Positions 26,830 through 35,686 of a stretch of 64,000 nt of DNA are shown here, in pieces. Under the pieces are notes generated by a model, which had not been told where the DNA came from, made no database searches, and was given only the letters and a program-made list of their open reading frames with translations. Each line of letters starts with the position of its first letter. Position 1 is the first letter of the stretch. A program made the position numbers and the translations under genes. Origin of the DNA: Desmonostoc muscorum FACHB-395 (GTDB taxonomy: Bacteria > Cyanobacteriota > Cyanobacteriia > Cyanobacteriales > Nostocaceae); the NCBI RefSeq assembly GCF_014698035.1, contig NZ_JACJSF010000034.1:16228-80227 (forward strand), written 5' to 3'.

Positions 26830-27495
26830 TTAGGTTTGATGCCGCGTATTTCTCGCTACAATGACAGACTTAAACGCTTCCATTGCCTCTGGTGTAGACT
26901 CGGTAGCTTGCCACGATGGACGTACAATTAAGCGATCGTGCCAAGCATTCAGTTTTGGATAATCTTTTAAAGAAATGCCTACTTCCGGCAGCCATATTAC
27001 TACAGTTCCAGCCACAACCTCAGCCAGAGTTAGGTTTTGACTACCAAAGTAAGGGCGATCGTCAAGTAAATTCTCGAATAATTTGAGTACTGTTGAAATT
27101 TTCTGCTTCGCCTGCTCGATCTTTTCGGGATTTTCTCCAGGTAAGCCTAATATCTGAGGTAAAAATGTGGTGGTTGCTGGCAAAAGCTCATTCACCGTTA
27201 CCAGTTGTACCATCCGTGCGATCGCTAAATCCTTGGCATCTTTAGGCAACATCGCAGGTGTGGGATATTTTGCCTCTAAATAGTCCAGGATTGCCAAAGA
27301 TTCCACGACATTAAAGCCGTCATCCACCAAAGCTGGAATGTGGTGGAAGGGGCTAATCGCCAAAAACTCTGGTTTAAACTGCTCCCCATCCAGCTTTATT
27401 TCTACTAATTCAAACTCAAGTCCTTTTTCCAGCAGAGTAATCCAGACACGGCGGGAGTTAGGAGAAATAGATGAATGATAAAGGGTCAGCACCAT
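26830..27495 (-). CDS. Glutathione S-transferase family protein
   Basis: A 221-residue GST. The N-terminal thioredoxin-like domain reads LTLYHSSISPNSRRVWITLL with the glutathione-binding Ser region, then IPALVDDGFNVVESLAIL (cis-Pro and SNAIL-like motif). The C-terminal helical domain includes LTLAEVVAGTVVIWLPEVGI and SWQATESTPEAME. It conjugates or reduces electrophiles with glutathione in the cytoplasm. gshA, which makes the precursor of glutathione, is also in this window but not adjacent. Precise class is uncertain. Confidence 0.9.
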   Translation of the reverse strand: MVLTLYHSSISPNSRRVWITLLEKGLEFELVEIKLDGEQFKPEFLAISPFHHIPALVDDGFNVVESLAILDYLEAKYPTPAMLPKDAKDLAIARMVQLVTVNELLPATTTFLPQILGLPGENPEKIEQAKQKISTVLKLFENLLDDRPYFGSQNLTLAEVVAGTVVIWLPEVGISLKDYPKLNAWHDRLIVRPSWQATESTPEAMEAFKSVIVARNTRHQT

Positions 27496-27549
27496 AAAAC
27501 CTCACAGTTTTATCAGTAGAGTGGGTATTGCCAATTTTACACCTTATAC

Positions 27550-28086
27550 TCAATTAAATTGTTCTAACAAAGTATCAACACTAGCATTGTGATCCAGAAA
27601 AGAAAATAAATGCCAGTAGCTGAGTTTCCCTTCTTTATCTAATACAAATTGGGCTGGTAAAGGCGCTCCTAGTGCTTGTCCTACTTGATAGGTACGAAAA
27701 ACTCGACAACTAGGATCGCTCAATAACGGCATTTTTAAGCTTAAATCTTTCACAACAATTTGACTCTGCCGTTCATCGGTACTAGTAATCATTAAAACTT
27801 CTATACCGCGATTTTTAAATTGCTCATAGTTCTCATTCAAGGCTTTGATATGAGGAAAACAAAATGGGCAATATTGTTTTTCAGTAAAGATGCGAGTAAA
27901 GGCGATTAAGACTGGTTGCTTGCCTTTATAATCAGACAATTTTACTAAAGTTCCGTTGGTAATATCTGGCAGTTGAAAATCAGGCGTTCCTACTCCAAAC
28001 CTGAGTTGATTTCTAGCTGGAACTGGTAAAAAGTTGCGAAAGAATCGCTCATTTAATAAGCCACTAAAATCAGTTGAAGTCAACAT
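27550..28086 (-). CDS. Peroxiredoxin-like (AhpC/TSA, redoxin) protein
   Basis: A 178-residue thioredoxin-fold protein: GVGTPDFQLPDITNGTLV, KLSDYKGKQPVLIAFTRIF, then a CPFC pair in KQYCPFCFPHIKALNENY and VLMITSTDERQSQ. The active site has a C-x-x-C instead of the PxxxTxxC of classical peroxiredoxins, so it may be a thiol-disulfide reductase or atypical peroxidase. It lies 301 bp downstream of a true 2-Cys peroxiredoxin on the same strand, separated by two hairpins. Confidence 0.8.
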   Translation of the reverse strand: MLTSTDFSGLLNERFFRNFLPVPARNQLRFGVGTPDFQLPDITNGTLVKLSDYKGKQPVLIAFTRIFTEKQYCPFCFPHIKALNENYEQFKNRGIEVLMITSTDERQSQIVVKDLSLKMPLLSDPSCRVFRTYQVGQALGAPLPAQFVLDKEGKLSYWHLFSFLDHNASVDTLLEQFN

Positions 28087-28178
28087 ATTTTTAACCCTAA
28101 TTATTTAACTGACTTTTCACAGCATCTGGAAAACCTATCTCTAAATCTCTCTCCTAAAAGGAGAAAGACTTTGAATTT

Positions 28179-28203
28179 CCCCCTTCCCGCGTCGGGAAGG
28201 GGG
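28179..28203. terminator. GC-rich perfect hairpin (CCCCCTTCCCG arms)
   Basis: CCCCCTTCCCG and CGGGAAGGGGG flank a 3-base loop; TTAGGTTTTTG follows on the plus strand. It lies between the two peroxiredoxin-type genes. Its sequence is a common Nostoc dispersed repeat, so a terminator role is only possible. Confidence 0.5.
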
Positions 28204-28270
28204 TTAGGTTTTTGTTAGACTTTTCCACATAACATAAAAAATCAGAATTATTTAAATACTATTTTATGAA

Positions 28271-28334
28271 AAAACCACAGATAGATACAGAAGTTGACAC
28301 TGTTTCATGTGTATCTCTGTTTATCTGTGGTTTT
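28271..28334 (-). terminator. Hairpin downstream of 2-Cys peroxiredoxin
   Basis: AAAACCACAGATA at 28271 pairs with TATCTGTGGTTTT ending at 28334, with further pairing inside. On the minus strand it follows the peroxiredoxin stop by about 50 bp and ends in a T-rich run. Confidence 0.5.
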
Positions 28335-28387
28335 CATTGATTTTGCTCTCAACTCCAACAACTTGGATTAGAGTTTGCTAACGGAAT

Positions 28388-28999
28388 TTAGACAGCAGAG
28401 AAGTAAACTTTAGACTTCACTGGGTCAGGATTCATTGTCTTGTCACCAGGTTGCCAACCAGCTGGGCAAACTTCATCGGGGTGAGATTGAACATACTGAA
28501 TTGCTTGTAATGTCCGCAGAGTTTCATCAACGCTGCGACCAAAAGCTAGGTTGTTGATGGTAGCGTGCTGTATGATACCATCTTTATCGATGATGAACAG
28601 ACCACGCAAGGCAATGCCGGCTGCTGGGTCAAGAACGTTGTAAGCGGCGCTAATCTCTTTCTTGATGTCTGAGACTAGAGGATAATTCAGGTCGCCGACA
28701 CCACCAGACTTACGATCTGTTTGAATCCAAGCGAGGTGGGAGAATTCACTGTCAACGGAAGCCCCAAGGACTTCGGTATTGATTTTCTTGAATTCTTCGT
28801 AGCGATCGCTAAATGCTGTGATTTCAGTAGGACAAACAAAGGTAAAGTCTAGTGGGTAGAAAAACAGGACGACATACTTACCGCGATAATCGGAAAGTTT
28901 AATTGTCTTAAATTCCTGATCTACCACAGCCGTTGCTGTGAAATCGGGAGCTTGTTGGCCAACGCGGAGGCTTCCTTCGGTTCCGTAAGTAAGGGACAT
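28388..28999 (-). CDS. 2-Cys peroxiredoxin
   Basis: A 203-residue typical 2-Cys peroxiredoxin reducing hydrogen peroxide and alkyl peroxides with thioredoxin electrons. The peroxidatic Cys is in FTFVCPTEITAFSDRY and the resolving Cys in DEVCPAGWQPG; the GGxG motif (KSGGVGDLNYPLVSD) and the C-terminal YF (KVYFSAV) mark the overoxidation-sensitive type, close to the plastid/cyanobacterial enzyme. ATG with AAAGGAGAA upstream gives a firm start. A hairpin lies downstream of the stop. Confidence 0.96.
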   Translation of the reverse strand: MSLTYGTEGSLRVGQQAPDFTATAVVDQEFKTIKLSDYRGKYVVLFFYPLDFTFVCPTEITAFSDRYEEFKKINTEVLGASVDSEFSHLAWIQTDRKSGGVGDLNYPLVSDIKKEISAAYNVLDPAAGIALRGLFIIDKDGIIQHATINNLAFGRSVDETLRTLQAIQYVQSHPDEVCPAGWQPGDKTMNPDPVKSKVYFSAV

Positions 29000-29130
29000 T
29001 AACCTAATTCTCCTTTATCGGTTTATTAGCGTTGGAATACGGGTCAAGTAAAACTCGCCCATCCACGCTCTCACAGTTTAATTACGATCTGTTACGACTA
29101 TATCATACTCATAACGATTTTGAGTAGCCA

Positions 29131-31398
29131 ATGCCAGATTTAGATACAAGAGAATGGTTACTTACCAATGGCTTAGGAAGTTTTGCCAGTGGTACGATTT
29201 CTGATGTTCGCACACGCACCTATCACGGTTGGCTGTTTACCGCTACAAACCCACCTTCTGGGCGGACTCTGCTGTTTTCACACTTAGACGCAAGCTTAGA
29301 AGTATCGGGGAACGTTGTAGCACTGGGGACAAATGTTTGGGGTAACGGTCAGATTGAACTGACAGGCTACGAACTGTTGCGCTGTTTTGATATTAACCCA
29401 GTTCCAAAATGGATTTGGGGTCGAGATAACTGGCAATTAACCAGACAATTGGTGATGCCTTATGGGTTAGTGGAGGCTGAAAACTTTGGAACTGACAGGA
29501 AAGAGGTAATTTCTCATTCTCCTCCTTGCCTCCAGCAAAGTGCCCCTCTGCCTCTTCCCAATGCCCCTGTCCAATTTTGCGATCGAATTCTGATCCAATA
29601 TCGCTATGACGGAAGTGATACAGCAATTTTACGGCTGCGACTGCTGATCGCAGAACGTGATTTTCACCACCCACAAATTGCTAGTTCAGGATTACAGTTC
29701 TCAGAATTGCTTGGGCAACAGCAAATCTGCCTGCAAGCAAAAAAATTGGGTAATTTCGGTATACCTTGGCACTTGCGTTGGACAAAAGGAAAATATCAAC
29801 CAGATGCAGTTTGGTATTGGAATTATGGATTGTCTGAGGAGACAAAACGGGGATTAAGTGACAAAGAAGACCTCTACAGCCCTGGTTACTTGATAGTCAG
29901 ACTGCAACCAGGAGATGTGGTAACACTAGAAGCAAGAGTAGGTTTTCCAAACTTGATGGCAGGTGTTCTCACTTCCGAAACCTTTGCAGAAGCCGTGGAG
30001 GTAGAGCAAGACCGACTCTCTCAGATTTTTGGATGGAGTGAGGGGGGTAGGGGAGTAGGGGAGCAGGGGGCAGGAGAGCAGGGGGCAGGGGGAGCAGGGG
30101 GAGCAGGGGAGACAAGGGGACAAGGGGACAAGGGGACAAGAGGTGAGAACTTGAAACAAGTCTTTCCCCTTGTGCCTAATTCTCCTTGTCCCCAAGTCCT
30201 CTTGCCCATACCCAATGCCCCATGCCCAATGCCCCATGCCCAATCCCCAATCTGGCAACAACTACTTAAAGCAAGCGATCAGTTTATCGTCTATCGAGCC
30301 TCAATAGCTTGTCCCACAATCATTGCTGGTTATCATTGGTTTAATGAGCGAGGGCGCGACATATTAATCGCCTTACCTGGATTGGCACTAGTTCCACAGC
30401 GCTTTGATCTGGCAAAAGGAGTATTACGGGCTTTTAGGCATTACTATCGTCACGGTTTAATGCCTAATGTATTTCCTGATGCCGATGGCGAACCACTTTA
30501 TAACAGTATTGATGCGGCGCTGTGGTGGGTTGAAACTTTAGGGCTTTATTTAGAAGCTACCCAAGACTGGGAATTTTTGGCAGAGCAATTCTCTGTAGTC
30601 CAACAAATCCACAAAGCCTTTGTTGGTGGTACACACTACAATATCCAGGTTGATGCTATTGATGGGCTAATTAGTTGGGATGCTCGTGGTGTAGCTCTCA
30701 CATGGATGGATGTCGTAATTGGAGCAAATCCTGTTACTCCACGTCACGGTAAGCCGGTGGAAATCAATGCGCTGTGGTATTCAGCTTTATGTTGGCTAAG
30801 TCGGTGGGCAGAACGCTTAAGTTCGCTTGAACTTGGCGATCCAGTGCGTCTCACTAAACAAGCACAGCGTTATGCTCTGCAAGCAGAAAAGGTTAAAACC
30901 TCGCTGCAAAAGTTCTGGAATCCTCAGTTGGGTTATTTATACGATACTATCGAGCCAGACGATCGCCGGAATTTTCAAATTCGTCCCAATGCGGTTTTGG
31001 CGCTGTCACTGCACCACTGTGGATTTTCTGCCCAACAAGGGAGTCAGATACTAGATTTGGCAACTATCAGCTTGCTGACTCCTTATGGTCTTCGCAGTCT
31101 CGATCCAGGAGATCCCGAATATGAAGGGAGATATGAGGGTAATCAAGAGCAACGCGATCGCGCCTATCACCAAGGCACTGTTTGGGGTTGGCTAATTGGG
31201 CCATATATTCGGGCTTGGCAACGTTTTTATCCACAACAATCGCTGCCTTTTGATTGGCAACCTCTGCTAGATCATTTCTTATCTGGCGCTTGTCTTGGTT
31301 CTATTTCTGAGATATTTGATGGCGATGCACCTCATACACCCAGAGGTGCGATCGCTCAAGCTTGGTCAGTTGCCGAAGTCATTCGCCACATTAAATAG
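29131..31398 (+). CDS. Amylo-alpha-1,6-glucosidase (glycogen-debranching type) with STRR-encoded insertions
   Basis: A 755-residue glycogen-debranching-type enzyme. The N-terminal domain starts REWLLTNGLGSFASGT, then RTYHGWL. The C-terminal GH133-like catalytic domain shows IIAGYHWFNERGRDILIALP (catalytic Asp), YNSIDAALWWVE, GLISWDARGVALTWMD, KPVEINALWY and HQGTVWGWLIGPY. It hydrolyses alpha-1,6 branches of glycogen. Two low-complexity stretches have no family counterpart: residues about 124-150 and about 304-373, the latter Gly/Gln/Ala rich then Pro/Cys rich. They are encoded by STRR-type repeats inserted in frame. They lie in linkers, so activity may survive. Confidence 0.9.
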   Translation: MPDLDTREWLLTNGLGSFASGTISDVRTRTYHGWLFTATNPPSGRTLLFSHLDASLEVSGNVVALGTNVWGNGQIELTGYELLRCFDINPVPKWIWGRDNWQLTRQLVMPYGLVEAENFGTDRKEVISHSPPCLQQSAPLPLPNAPVQFCDRILIQYRYDGSDTAILRLRLLIAERDFHHPQIASSGLQFSELLGQQQICLQAKKLGNFGIPWHLRWTKGKYQPDAVWYWNYGLSEETKRGLSDKEDLYSPGYLIVRLQPGDVVTLEARVGFPNLMAGVLTSETFAEAVEVEQDRLSQIFGWSEGGRGVGEQGAGEQGAGGAGGAGETRGQGDKGTRGENLKQVFPLVPNSPCPQVLLPIPNAPCPMPHAQSPIWQQLLKASDQFIVYRASIACPTIIAGYHWFNERGRDILIALPGLALVPQRFDLAKGVLRAFRHYYRHGLMPNVFPDADGEPLYNSIDAALWWVETLGLYLEATQDWEFLAEQFSVVQQIHKAFVGGTHYNIQVDAIDGLISWDARGVALTWMDVVIGANPVTPRHGKPVEINALWYSALCWLSRWAERLSSLELGDPVRLTKQAQRYALQAEKVKTSLQKFWNPQLGYLYDTIEPDDRRNFQIRPNAVLALSLHHCGFSAQQGSQILDLATISLLTPYGLRSLDPGDPEYEGRYEGNQEQRDRAYHQGTVWGWLIGPYIRAWQRFYPQQSLPFDWQPLLDHFLSGACLGSISEIFDGDAPHTPRGAIAQAWSVAEVIRHIK
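30042..30250. repeat. STRR-like repeat tract inside a coding gene
   Basis: Purine-rich GGAGCAGGGG and GACAAGGGGACAAG units are followed after a short spacer by pyrimidine-rich CCCAATGCCCCATGCCCA heptamer units. Total length keeps the frame, with no stop. Confidence 0.85.
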
Positions 31399-31467
31399 TG
31401 CTGAGTTTTGAGTTCTGAGTATTAGAAATGCCTATAGATCAATACTCACTATTTATAACTTTTAAAG

Positions 31468-31541
31468 TGGCTCAGGTTGGAATTGAACCAACGACCTCAG
31501 GCTTATGAGTCCCGCGCTCTAACCAACTGAGCTACTGAGCC
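31468..31541 (-). tRNA. tRNA-Met (CAT), elongator type
   Basis: 74 nt on the minus strand. The acceptor GGCTCAG pairs with CTGAGCC; D-arm AGCTCAGTTGGTTAGAGC; anticodon loop with CAT (ACTCATAA); T-loop GGTTCAATTCC; discriminator A. The complete first acceptor pair argues against initiator tRNA. A lysidine-modified Ile(CAT) is the less likely alternative. CCA is not encoded. Confidence 0.9.
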
Positions 31542-31648
31542 ATATATCTTCAAATCATAAACTAGTATAGCATACAAATTTGCTCAATACTAAGATTTTT
31601 GCAATTTTCTTACAGCTTTCATCCCTGTTGAGTTTATAAAAAGCAAAA

Positions 31649-31667
31649 GAGGGAGGTAAACTCCCTC
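31649..31667 (-). terminator. Rho-independent terminator of the LysM/M23 gene
   Basis: GAGGGAG and CTCCCTC flank a 5-base loop; on the minus strand it is followed by TTTTGCTTTTT. It lies about 40 bp past the M23 stop codon. Confidence 0.75.
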
Positions 31668-31708
31668 AACAAAACAAGGCAATGATTTAGTTACAGATAG
31701 CCAAGAAA

Positions 31709-34042
31709 TTATATGCGATCCGGTAACATGGCGATTGGGTTAACAGCACCCTTACCTGATGGATGGATTTCAAAGTGGGTGTGTGGGCCAGTACTGTGAC
31801 CAGTGCTACCCATCAAAGCAATTGTTTCTCCTTGATGTACTGGCTGACCAGCTTGCACTAGAATCTTACTGTTATGAGCATAACGAGTCGTGCTGCCATC
31901 TGGATGGCGGATTTCGACAAGGTTGCCGTAGCCACCATTGTTCCAGCCTGCTTTTTCTATCGTCCCCTCAGCTGAGGCGACAACTGGCGTGCCAGTGGAG
32001 TTAGCAACGTCAATTCCTTTGTGCATTCTACCCCAGCGCCAGCCATAACCAGAGGTAAGGGTACCTTTTGCCGGCCATGTGTAAGCTACGGTTGAGGAAG
32101 ATGGAGGAGGTGTCAGTTCGTCAATGGGCCTGGGCAGGTATTGATCCACTGCTGCCAAAGGCGGTAGTATCTGTGGAGTAACTGTGGTTCCCCGCATCTT
32201 TCCTAAGGAGTCAGAGGCATTTACTCTTCCAGGAGGAGTTGCAATTCTTGTAGGAGATTTAGTGCGAGTGGGAGTCCACTGACTAGCAGAACCGAGATTG
32301 GGCAAGAATTCTGGGTTTACTGGTTCGGTAGGACGTACACTAGTACGGAATTGGGGCTTGATTGGTTGAGCGCTATAGGTAGCTCTAATAGGTGTAGGAA
32401 CTGGAATTGGTATCGCTACACTATTTGGTCGAACAGCAGAATTAGGTACGATGAAATTATTGGGAGTAGAAATAGGAGTGAGCATTGCAGCGTTAGTAGT
32501 ATCGCTAGCTGCTGGCACAACTAAATTACCAGACTGTTGAGCGCGGTATTTCTGCTGTAATCTCTGAATTTCCGCTTGCAAGCCCCGCAAACGGTCATTA
32601 TTATTTCCCCGTGCTACCCTATTTGCCGATGTTTTAGGCTGTTGTATTTCAGCAAAAGCTGTTGGCACTGGATCTTCACCACCAACACCATAAGACCTAG
32701 CAGGAGTGGTAGGGCGTACTTCTAAGTCAGTGGCACTATTTGCCTGAACCTGATTGTTCGCAATTACCGGTGTAGGGACGGCAACGCTGCTGTTGTCGGC
32801 AATAGATGGTGATTGTGAAGGAGTTGGTAGATAGGAGTTGGCACTACCAATGTTCATAGGAGAGGTAGCTACTTTTGGAGTTTTGCTGGACTCCACAAAA
32901 GTAGGTTGACTCGCTACAGCAGGTTGGCTGACTACAGTAGGTTGATTCGCTACTGTTACCTCAACTTGACTAGCAGGAATAATTAGTTTTTGACTAATTT
33001 TCAGTTCATTGGGATTGTTGAGGTTATTTACCTTAACTAGTTCTGATACTGAAGTATTGTATTTGCTGGCGATCGCTGCTAGTGTATCTCCAGGCTTAAC
33101 TTCGTAGGCGGTTCGAGTCGAGGACGCAATAAGTGTTGGTGTAGCTGTTACTGGTGCAATTGCACTTGTCTGATTCTTCTGTTTTAACTTCGATATCAAG
33201 TTCGCTTTGCTTGCATCGTCAGAAGTATTCGGCTTGACTAATGCAGTTTTTTCAACTCCAGTCGTCGGTTGTGCCAAACCAATATCAGCTGGTGATAAGT
33301 TTTCAGTTTCCCCAGACTGTAACTGTGCGAGACTTTTTCTTAACCGATTAGATTTTTCTTGTAAGCGATTCAGTGCAAACTCTTGTTGTGCCTTAAGTTG
33401 TGCATTTATCTCACCGTTGACTGCACCAGATGTTGCTACTGTTTGTGGCTGGGCATTCAATAAAACATTTGTACTGCTAACACCATCAGCACTATAGTCA
33501 GACAAATTATTGACTGTTGGGAAACTAGTCTCAGCTAATGTGTTGTTCAAACCCTGTGCCACTTGTGGCTTCAGGTTAGTGGAATTTTTATAACCAGATG
33601 TTGCCTGGGAAAATGTTTCTGATGCAGGAATTTGCAAAGACATTCCATTTGCCGCGACTTGCCATTTAGCTTCAAGCCCAGGCACTTGTGAGACTGCCGT
33701 TGGTTCCACGATCACAGGATTTTCCGGCACGCTCGCTGATGAGACTGCTTGGGACTCCAGCTTTGTGGAGGCGAATTTCACTTCAGTGTCAGGAGCAGCA
33801 GGAATCGAAGAGGAAGCCTTTTGGCTGCCTACTGGCACCGCTGCTTGGGCTTGATCGCTTTGCCGAGTCACCAAAAGGCTGGTTGCTCCCATAGAGATTG
33901 CCAAGCCAATCATGGCGGCTTTTGTCCGCACCCGGCGGTTAACTTTTGGATTCATCACATTTTGCAGTTCTACCGGGGCATCATCGCTGTTGGGGTTATT
34001 GTTCAACACAGCTTTTACTCTCTTTTTTAATGCTCGTTTCAA
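31709..34042 (-). CDS. LysM and M23 (lysostaphin-type) peptidoglycan endopeptidase, NlpD-like
   Basis: About 777 residues. A basic N-terminus (KRALKKRVKAVL) precedes a membrane helix or signal anchor (AAMIGLAISMGATSLLV). There follow a long Ser/Thr/Pro/Gln-rich linker with a coiled coil (LNRLQEKSNRLRKSLAQLQ), a LysM domain (YEVKPGDTLAAIASKYNTS) and the C-terminal M23 domain with zinc motifs HKGIDVA and HTHFEIH and the third His in RYAHNS. It cuts or regulates cutting of cell-wall cross-links in the periplasm. I prefer the TTG at 34042 because AGGAGG lies 6 bp upstream; an upstream TTG at 34105 would add 21 residues but has no clear site. A terminator follows. Confidence 0.9.
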   Translation of the reverse strand: MKRALKKRVKAVLNNNPNSDDAPVELQNVMNPKVNRRVRTKAAMIGLAISMGATSLLVTRQSDQAQAAVPVGSQKASSSIPAAPDTEVKFASTKLESQAVSSASVPENPVIVEPTAVSQVPGLEAKWQVAANGMSLQIPASETFSQATSGYKNSTNLKPQVAQGLNNTLAETSFPTVNNLSDYSADGVSSTNVLLNAQPQTVATSGAVNGEINAQLKAQQEFALNRLQEKSNRLRKSLAQLQSGETENLSPADIGLAQPTTGVEKTALVKPNTSDDASKANLISKLKQKNQTSAIAPVTATPTLIASSTRTAYEVKPGDTLAAIASKYNTSVSELVKVNNLNNPNELKISQKLIIPASQVEVTVANQPTVVSQPAVASQPTFVESSKTPKVATSPMNIGSANSYLPTPSQSPSIADNSSVAVPTPVIANNQVQANSATDLEVRPTTPARSYGVGGEDPVPTAFAEIQQPKTSANRVARGNNNDRLRGLQAEIQRLQQKYRAQQSGNLVVPAASDTTNAAMLTPISTPNNFIVPNSAVRPNSVAIPIPVPTPIRATYSAQPIKPQFRTSVRPTEPVNPEFLPNLGSASQWTPTRTKSPTRIATPPGRVNASDSLGKMRGTTVTPQILPPLAAVDQYLPRPIDELTPPPSSSTVAYTWPAKGTLTSGYGWRWGRMHKGIDVANSTGTPVVASAEGTIEKAGWNNGGYGNLVEIRHPDGSTTRYAHNSKILVQAGQPVHQGETIALMGSTGHSTGPHTHFEIHPSGKGAVNPIAMLPDRI

Positions 34043-34834
34043 AGACGACCTCCTATGATCACTAGCGCTTAACTGACCTCGATTTTTCAGTTGGATACTA
34101 GTCAATGATTTAGATCACAACAAATGATAGATCAAGATCACATTCACCAGAGATGCTTACGCAAGATTAACCTGCTTCTCTGATTTAGACAAGTTTACAT
34201 GTATTAGCAAAACTTAAAGTTTGCTGTGTTTACTTGTCCGAACCACTCCTAACACCACTTAGGACGTTTATAACTCTTTACCATTATCCGCGCTTGTCTT
34301 GCGTCAATCACGGGGACTAAACAAATGATTTGCCTAGTCTATAGTCGCTGCCGAAAAATAAATTGCTTGCGACTTCTGGAAAAGTGATGCCCCCTGCTGT
34401 AGATATCTTCAAGATATTTCTAGCCCATCAGTCTTCTCAACACGAGACTTTACGTTGATTATTCCCTAAAAAACAACCGTATTAACTATCGTCTAATTTT
34501 AGGCTGCTTTTGGGAGTTCAACGAGCAAAAACAGCTCAAATACATGACATGACTGGATTTTAGCGCTTTTGTTCCCAATTTAGGATGCTTCAAATTCATC
34601 AAAATCTATCATTCAAATTTGGCATTATCTCAAGTTTTATATATAAATTTCTTATAATAACCTTCCTCTCTTTGTAAGTATCTTCCACTACAATTGGCGA
34701 ATAAACCCAGAATTTGGTATATTCTTTTACATATTTTGCCGTAAACAAAAAAATCTTGCTGCCAAAATTCTCCAGTTTAGATAGATATTTGTAGAGACAA
34801 CAAGTAAATATACTTAGCTTGTGAAGGTAAACAA
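34043..34834 (-). other. Long, hairpin-rich leader region upstream of the LysM/M23 gene
   Basis: No gene is seen. Read on the minus strand it holds several nested hairpins: GTCGC/GCGAC (about 34346-34373), GACTA/TAGTC (about 34317-34342), TCCTAA/TTAGGA around 34247-34264, and a two-level stem GACAAGT/ACTTGTC with inner AGCAAACTT/AAGTTTTGCT at about 34187-34240. This could be a structured 5' leader. I looked for a c-di-AMP (ydaO) riboswitch, common before wall peptidases, and did not find its conserved blocks. Confidence 0.4.
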
Positions 34835-35296
34835 CTATTGTAGATAGCCTAACTGACGACGGGTTTCAAATAAGCCAATTGCCACACTGACTGACAAGTT
34901 CAAGCTGCGAACCCCTGGTTGGCTCATGGGAATATACAGAGTAGCATCGCAATCTGACAAAATTGTTGGTGGTAAGCCCGTAGTTTCACTACCAAACAGT
35001 AGCCAATCATCGGCTTGATATTGAAAGCTGACGTAACTAAAATTCCCACCAACGGTATAACCTAACCATCTGCCTCCACGCTCTTGATGTACAGTTTTAA
35101 AGGCTTCTAGGGATTCGTGATAGTGGAGTTTGACATAAGGCCAGTAATCTAAGCCGGCTCTTTTGAGGTAGCGATCGCTAATTTCAAACCCTAAGGGCCC
35201 TACCAAATGCAACTCTGTACCTGTTGCTGCACAAGTACGAGCAATATTACCTGTATTAGGAGGAATTTGTGGGTTAACTAAAACGACCTGGGGCAT
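34835..35296 (-). CDS. trmL: tRNA (cytidine(34)-2'-O)-methyltransferase
   Basis: A 153-residue SPOUT-class enzyme methylating the wobble ribose of tRNA-Leu isoacceptors. Motif 1 NPQIPPNTGNIARTCAATG, LVGPLGFEISDRYLKRAGLD, motif 2 WLLFGSETTGLPPTIL (knot) and motif 3 IPMSQPGVRSLNLSVSVAI are all visible, and length is normal for TrmL. ATG start; acts in the cytoplasm as a dimer. No close partner gene. Confidence 0.95.
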   Translation of the reverse strand: MPQVVLVNPQIPPNTGNIARTCAATGTELHLVGPLGFEISDRYLKRAGLDYWPYVKLHYHESLEAFKTVHQERGGRWLGYTVGGNFSYVSFQYQADDWLLFGSETTGLPPTILSDCDATLYIPMSQPGVRSLNLSVSVAIGLFETRRQLGYLQ

Positions 35297-35686
35297 TGTC
35301 CGTATAATCTACGTATTGTATAAAACAATTTATTGTCAATGTTAAATCTACCAAAGGGTAGAGGCTATTCATAGGTTTTGTTAATAATAATCAAGCATCA
35401 TCCATCGATTAGATTTTTAAAACAATAGCACAAAGCCTCCCAGAGCAATCCCTGAGAGGATATTTGGCTAAAATTGGCAAATATTAAGTTTTATGTAGAA
35501 AGATTAATCACTTGTGTATTTTAGGGCTGGTAGTATCTCCCAAGATATCTACCATTGGGTATGGGGCATCCAGAAGAGACATAGGAGACGAGGAGGAGGG
35601 GGGAGACAAGGGAGAAACTTGAATAATTCTCCCCTTTTCTTCCCTGTCCCCCTGCTCCCTTGCCCCCTGCTCCTCTGCCTCTTCAA
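35297..35686. other. Spacer with purine/pyrimidine-rich STRR-like repeats
   Basis: No gene is supported. Bases 35575-35690 contain GAGGAGGAGGGGGGAGACAAG and the roughly complementary CCCTGTCCCCCTGCTCCC, able to pair. This is the same repeat type found inside the debranching and dihydroorotase-like genes. The gshA gene ends at its edge. Confidence 0.6.

Noticed and set aside
34201..34270. Possible Yfr1-like small RNA (CACTCCTAACACC resembles the ACUCCUCACAC core)
   Set aside because: The core has a mismatch and is embedded in its own hairpin (TCCTAA/TTAGGA) instead of lying unpaired between two stems, and there is no terminator tail.
34106..34500. c-di-AMP (ydaO) riboswitch before the wall peptidase
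   Set aside because: The conserved GGGGUGAAUCC-like and downstream pairing blocks of that class could not be found on the minus strand.
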